DNA of 9,611 bases, taken from positions 1 to 9,611 of the forward strand of contig CAAENY010000044.1 of NCBI GenBank assembly GCA_900757465.1. Direction: 5' to 3'. The notes beneath the pieces were generated by a model. It was not told the DNA's origin. It worked only from the letters and a program-made list of their open reading frames with translations, and searched no databases. This DNA is from an uncultured Collinsella sp. (GTDB lineage Bacteria; Actinomycetota; Coriobacteriia; Coriobacteriales; Coriobacteriaceae). The translations under genes and the position numbers were made by a program. Positions 7,076 to 9,611 of this stretch are shown here, piece by piece. The first letter of the stretch is position 1, and every line of letters begins with the position of its first letter.

Positions 7076-7110
7076 CCGCCTTTGGGCAAAAAGAAAGCCG
7101 GGCAGGTGCG

Positions 7111-7145
7111 AATGATTATTCTAGGACGGGGATTTTTTAATCATT
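7111..7145 (-). repeat. Left REP-like palindromic element (35 bp)
   Basis: The ends AATGATTA (7111-7118) and TAATCATT (7138-7145) form a perfect 8-bp inverted repeat around a 19-base centre that carries TCTAGGACGGGGAT. It matches the complement of the right element (7997-8031) at 29 of 35 positions, and similarity stops at both borders. It lies seven bases past the RAYT stop codon and 35 bases past the dinB stop. The strand is given for the ATCCCCGTCC orientation. Confidence 0.8.
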
Positions 7146-7152
7146 TGGAGCG

Positions 7153-7893
7153 TCATTTCGCCCTTTGAATGATATTGGTCCCAATTCCCGTCAGACGCGA
7201 AATCTGGTCAATCGTAAACCCCCGATGCCTCAACACTGCCAGAAGACGATTTCGCTCTGATTTCGGCAAAGTTTTAAGCTGATAAGGCTCATGCGGAGCC
7301 AAAAGAGCCCGGGCAACTTCCAGCGCATCCATATCGGAGATATGCTTACCTTCGGGCATAAAATAGGGATTAGGCATGCCGTCGGTACTCGAAAGATAAA
7401 ACGCTTCCGTACCCCCAAACAGATTGAGAATACCTTCACAATCACAAATTTCGGGATGAGAGAAATACTCATGGAAGCTGCTCCAGCGATACAGAGGAGC
7501 AGAAGAAATACCTGCTTTTGCAGGATTGTCGTGTATGTATCGGACGCAACGGAGCAGCTGTTTGTCGTCAGAAATGATCACACTCTTGAATCGTTCCTGG
7601 AACACCGGTCCGCGGCGGCCGGTTTTTTGATTGAAGTGTTTCGCATATGCGGTATCAATCGCATGCATAGCAACGCTCATCTGATTATCGAGATCATCAA
7701 ATAGCAGGTGAACATGATTGTCCATGAGGCACCAGGCAAGAAGACGAATATGAGCGGACGTAAATCGTCTGTTCAATAGATTGAGAAAATAAAGGCGATC
7801 GTCATCGTCTTCGAAGATCAGCTGGCCAGCACAGCCCTTGAGCATGACGTGATAATGGCCGAGTTCGGACAACGCACGGGCAACACGAGTCAT
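7153..7893 (-). CDS. REP-associated tyrosine transposase (HUH/Y1 family)
   Basis: This is a single-strand DNA nickase/transposase related to IS200/IS605 TnpA. Family members (RAYTs) cut at REP hairpins using a tyrosine and a His-x-His metal site. The protein has 246 residues, full length for the family. The N-terminal YHVMLKG is at 14-20. The HUH motif is MDNHVHLLF, with His60 and His62. GRRGPVFQERFKSVII lies at 92-107. The presumed catalytic Tyr119 is in VRYIHDNPAKAGI. The C-terminus (about 211-246, RGFTIDQISRLTGIGTNIIQ) resembles a helix-turn-helix. The start is ATG at 7893, with GGGAGGG seven bases upstream. A longer frame from TTG at 7998 would begin in the right repeat and cross a terminator, so I rejected it. 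A weak TATGCT -10 (7932-7927) may drive it. All key residues are intact, with no frameshift. The substrate is presumably the flanking 35-bp elements. Confidence 0.9.
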   Translation of the reverse strand: MTRVARALSELGHYHVMLKGCAGQLIFEDDDDRLYFLNLLNRRFTSAHIRLLAWCLMDNHVHLLFDDLDNQMSVAMHAIDTAYAKHFNQKTGRRGPVFQERFKSVIISDDKQLLRCVRYIHDNPAKAGISSAPLYRWSSFHEYFSHPEICDCEGILNLFGGTEAFYLSSTDGMPNPYFMPEGKHISDMDALEVARALLAPHEPYQLKTLPKSERNRLLAVLRHRGFTIDQISRLTGIGTNIIQRAK

Positions 7894-7939
7894 CGAAACC
7901 CTCCCTTCCAAGGATGCAGTAGTCACAGCATACAAAAGG

Positions 7940-7985
7940 AAAGGAAGAAAAAGGCCGAACCGCCCAACAAAGGTGAGCGGTTCGG
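7940..7985 (-). terminator. Intrinsic terminator of the nadD-yqeK-rsfS operon
   Basis: CCGAACCGC (7955-7963) and GCGGTTCGG (7977-7985) form a perfect, GC-rich 9-bp stem with a 13-base loop. On the minus strand the stem is followed by CC and then TTTTTCTT (complement of 7945-7952). This is a standard rho-independent terminator for transcripts leaving rsfS. It lies after the right REP-like element and about 60 bases before the RAYT start, so it also shields the transposase gene from operon read-through. Confidence 0.8.
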
Positions 7986-7996
7986 CAAACGGTAGC

Positions 7997-8031
7997 AATG
8001 ATTATTTTATCCCCGTCCCAGAAAAATCATT
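7997..8031 (+). repeat. Right REP-like palindromic element (35 bp)
   Basis: AATGATT (7997-8003) and AATCATT (8025-8031) form 7-bp arms around a centre carrying ATCCCCGTCCCAGA. Read on the other strand it matches the left element at 29 of 35 positions. Differences are at element positions 8 and 13 and a TTTT/AAAA block at 24-27. Its last base is also the last base of the rsfS TAA stop codon. GTAG, the foot tetranucleotide known for some enterobacterial REPs, lies one base before its left arm. The left copy lacks it, so this may be chance. Confidence 0.8.
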
Positions 8032-8486
8032 TAGAGGAGGTTGAGGGGGAGTTGGGGAGCGTCGCCCCAGAGCTTCTCGAGACGGTAGAAGTCGCGGGCT
8101 TCGGGAGTGAAGACGTGGACGACAACCGAACCGTAGTCCATGAGCATCCAGGTCTTCTGCTCGCGGCCCTCGATGGAAAACGGATGCTCGCCGCAAGCCT
8201 CGGCGACCTTCTCCTCAATCTCGTCGACGATCGAATCGACCTGGCGGTTGTTAGTGCCGGTAGCGAGGACAAAGTAGTCGCACACGTCGGAGAGCTCGGT
8301 CAGATCGAGCACCTGCACATCCTCGCCTTTCTTGTCGTAGGCGGCCTGCGCGGCGACGCGGGCGACATCCTCGGCGGCGACACCGCTCGCGGACAGCGAG
8401 GCGGCAGTGCGGTCGGACGTGGCGGCGAAGCTCTTGTGCTCCACACGTTCAAGAATCTGCTCGTCGGTCATGGTCTCGTCGGCCAT
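8031..8486 (-). CDS. rsfS: Ribosomal silencing factor RsfS (Iojap/YbeB family)
   Basis: This protein binds L14 (uL14) of the large ribosomal subunit and blocks joining with the small subunit, which saves energy when nutrients are scarce. The protein has 151 residues. The family core runs from about residue 40 to 142, with KKGEDVQVLDLTELSDVCDYFVLATG split across 52-77, then NNRQVDSIVDEIEEKV (79-94), GREQKTWMLMDYGSVVVHVF (107-126) and YRLEKLWGDAP (134-144). About 38 residues of acidic, Ala-rich sequence precede the core, longer than in many homologues. The start is ATG at 8486, six bases after AGAGG, and 27 bases after the yqeK stop. The stop codon TAA is touched by the right REP-like element. 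Confidence 0.94.
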   Translation of the reverse strand: MADETMTDEQILERVEHKSFAATSDRTAASLSASGVAAEDVARVAAQAAYDKKGEDVQVLDLTELSDVCDYFVLATGTNNRQVDSIVDEIEEKVAEACGEHPFSIEGREQKTWMLMDYGSVVVHVFTPEARDFYRLEKLWGDAPQLPLNLL

Positions 8487-8513
8487 GGAATACCTCTTTC
8501 TAGACAGCCCGAG

Positions 8514-9137
8514 CTAGCGCAGCTGGGCGTAATGGTTGTAAATCGTAATAGCCGTGGGATAAAGATAGCGCCCGGACTGGATCACATAGACCAGACCCTG
8601 CGCAAAACAGGAGAAGAACAACTCGTCGAGCGTCGACTCCCCCACCATCTCGCGCAGGGCATGCGCATAGTCGCCGTGGCGGTTGGGCTCGATGGCATCG
8701 GCCACAAAGACCACCATATCGAGCGGCGTCATGTCGCAGGCACCCACGGTGTGACGGTCGACAGCCTGGAAAACGGCCGGCGACAGCTCGGGAAAAAGCT
8801 GCGGAAGCTCATAGGCGGCAACAGGGCCATGCAAAAGCGGCGTCGCAGCGGAAGGAGAGCCGGCAATCTTAATGCCGTAATGCAGAGCGCGCGTAACCAG
8901 CTCGTCATCGGAAAGCACCTTGTCCCAGTCGTGGATCAAGCCGGCGGCAGCGGCATCAAAGCGGTCAACGTCGTAGACCTCGGCCAGATGAAGTGCGGTC
9001 TCGGCAACACCCAGCGAATGCACATAGCGCTTGCGCTTATCCTTCATGCGAACATCGAGCAGTCCATGGATACGCGCCAGAAGCGCGCGCTCATCGCCCT
9101 CAAACTGATCCTCTACCGACAACGTAGCCCCCTTCAC
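8514..9137 (-). CDS. yqeK: YqeK-type HD-domain hydrolase (Ap4A hydrolase family)
   Basis: This belongs to the YqeK HD-domain family. Characterised members symmetrically hydrolyse diadenosine tetraphosphate, a stress nucleotide, to two ADP using a bound metal. The protein has 207 residues. The HD motif set is complete: RYVHSLGVAE with His40, LIHDWDK with His69-Asp70 and Lys73, His103, His129, and VADAIEPNR with Asp147 (145-153). The GTG start at 9137 overlaps the nadD stop as GTGA. A TTG at 9122 with AAGGGGG just upstream is an alternative, five residues shorter, and may be better served by a ribosome binding site. The nadD-yqeK-rsfS order is common in Gram-positive bacteria and supports the call. 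Its biochemical activity is inferred from the family. Confidence 0.9.
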   Translation of the reverse strand: MKGATLSVEDQFEGDERALLARIHGLLDVRMKDKRKRYVHSLGVAETALHLAEVYDVDRFDAAAAGLIHDWDKVLSDDELVTRALHYGIKIAGSPSAATPLLHGPVAAYELPQLFPELSPAVFQAVDRHTVGACDMTPLDMVVFVADAIEPNRHGDYAHALREMVGESTLDELFFSCFAQGLVYVIQSGRYLYPTAITIYNHYAQLR

Positions 9138-9611
9138 TCAAAATCTTCTTGACCCAGATCGACATACAAACCGCGCTTGCGAATGTAGCCGAGCACAGAC
9201 TCGCTCGTAAGATAGCGCACGCTCATGCCGCGGGCAACTCGCTTACGAATGTTCGTCGAGCTGATCGCCAGCGCCGGAATCTGAATATAGCGCACGTCGA
9301 ACGGCAGCCCCGACTCTTTGATTCGGGCACGCGCCGTATCGATATCAAAGCCCGGTCGCGTCGCCGCAATAAAGGTAGCAAGCTCAGCGATTCGTTCGGC
9401 ATCATGCCAGGTCACGATATCGATAATCGCGTCGGCGCCCGTAATAAAGTAGAGCTTTACCTGCGGCGGGTAAAAGTCGCGAAGGGCATGAAGCGTGTCG
9501 GCCGTATAGGTTACGCCCGGGCGGTCGATCTCGAACCGGCTCGCCAAAAAGGCCGGGTTCGCGGCGGTGGCGAGGACCGTCATGGCATAACGGTCCTCGG
9601 CAGGTGTCACC
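9134..9611 (-). CDS. nadD: Nicotinate-nucleotide adenylyltransferase, C-terminal part (partial)
   Basis: This enzyme joins nicotinate mononucleotide to AMP from ATP, giving deamido-NAD, in the late shared steps of NAD synthesis. About 158 C-terminal residues are in the window. The N-terminal GxFDPxHxGH nucleotide-binding motif lies beyond the right edge, so the GTG near 9610 is not the true start. Seen here are RPGVTYTADTLHALRDFYP, the FITGADAIIDIVTWHD region, and near the C-terminus the nucleotidyltransferase signature ISSTNIRKR. This is followed by VRYLTSESVLGYIRKRGLY, typical of NadD. It ends in TGA at 9134-9136, overlapping the first yqeK start candidate. It is the first gene visible of the nadD-yqeK-rsfS operon, and its promoter is outside the window. 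Confidence 0.95.
   Translation of the reverse strand, partial: VTPAEDRYAMTVLATAANPAFLASRFEIDRPGVTYTADTLHALRDFYPPQVKLYFITGADAIIDIVTWHDAERIAELATFIAATRPGFDIDTARARIKESGLPFDVRYIQIPALAISSTNIRKRVARGMSVRYLTSESVLGYIRKRGLYVDLGQEDFE

Larger units (their letters stand above)
7111..8031. mobile_element. RAYT unit: Y1 transposase gene between inverted REP-like elements
   Basis: This 921-bp island lies between the convergent ends of dinB and rsfS. It begins and ends exactly with inverted copies of a 35-bp palindromic element and contains one HUH/Y1 transposase gene. Sampled stretches inside are about 42-47 percent GC, against about 57-63 percent in sampled neighbouring core genes. This suggests a foreign origin or a different mutational history. 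The arrangement matches what is called a REPtron: a domesticated IS200/IS605-like transposase with its REP pair. It also contains an intrinsic terminator upstream of the transposase gene. Whether it moves as a unit cannot be told from one copy. No target-site duplication was found, and Y1 elements do not normally make one. Confidence 0.7.

Noticed and set aside
7076..7110. Terminator for dinB right after its stop codon
   Set aside because: GGC/GCC-rich pieces and an A-run are present, but no stem of useful length followed by a plus-strand T-run could be drawn before the left repeat.
7894..7998. N-terminal extension of the RAYT from TTG at 7998
   Set aside because: It would begin in the right repeat and read through an intrinsic terminator. 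The ATG at 7893 has a strong ribosome binding site, and the conserved sequence starts there.
7111..8031. CRISPR or toxin-antitoxin system
   Set aside because: There are only two repeats, inverted and 851 bases apart, and one transposase gene. No spacer array or small gene pair is present.
7998..9152. A 384-codon plus-strand open frame opposite rsfS and yqeK
   Set aside because: It is a shadow of two conserved genes in a GC-rich operon. The start lies within the REP-like element and has no promoter or family match.

Overview
The window looks like a chromosomal housekeeping region of a GC-rich Gram-positive bacterium. My best guess is class Coriobacteriia (Actinomycetota), probably a Collinsella-like gut bacterium. 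The reasons are high GC in the core genes, separate GlyQ and GlyS subunits, protein sequences that look actinobacterial, several GTG/TTG starts, and a REP-type tyrosine transposase of a kind I associate with such genomes. The genus assignment is inference and was not searched.

Positions 1-5821 (minus strand): a compact gene string read right to left as rpsP, khpA, rimM, trmD, lepB, glyQ, glyS, followed by what looks like the ribosome binding site and first two codons of another gene at the left edge. The order rpsP-khpA-rimM-trmD is the classic ribosome/tRNA-maturation cluster. Here signal peptidase I and both glycyl-tRNA synthetase subunits follow it with very small gaps. A promoter candidate and a small leader hairpin lie upstream of rpsP. 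The 201-base gap to dinB holds divergent promoters and no gene that I can see.

Positions 5822-7075 (plus strand): dinB, the translesion DNA polymerase IV. Its -10 element sits 6 bases before the ATG and there is no Shine-Dalgarno sequence, so the mRNA is probably leaderless.

Positions 7111-8031: an AT-richer island holding a HUH/Y1 tyrosine transposase of the REP-associated (RAYT) type. It is bracketed by two inverted copies of a 35-bp REP-like element (29 of 35 positions identical), each with palindromic ends. The right copy overlaps the rsfS stop codon by one base. An intrinsic terminator for the rsfS operon lies inside the island, between the right copy and the transposase gene. This is the most interesting part of the window.

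Positions 8031-9611 (minus strand): the nadD-yqeK-rsfS operon (NAD synthesis, HD-domain Ap4A hydrolase, ribosomal silencing factor). nadD runs off the right edge. nadD and yqeK may overlap by 4 bases. The operon ends at the terminator within the island.

The two minus-strand operons combine translation functions (S16, RimM, TrmD, GlyRS, RsfS, KhpA) with secretion (LepB) and cofactor or nucleotide control (NadD, YqeK). dinB and the RAYT unit sit between them, in convergent orientation.
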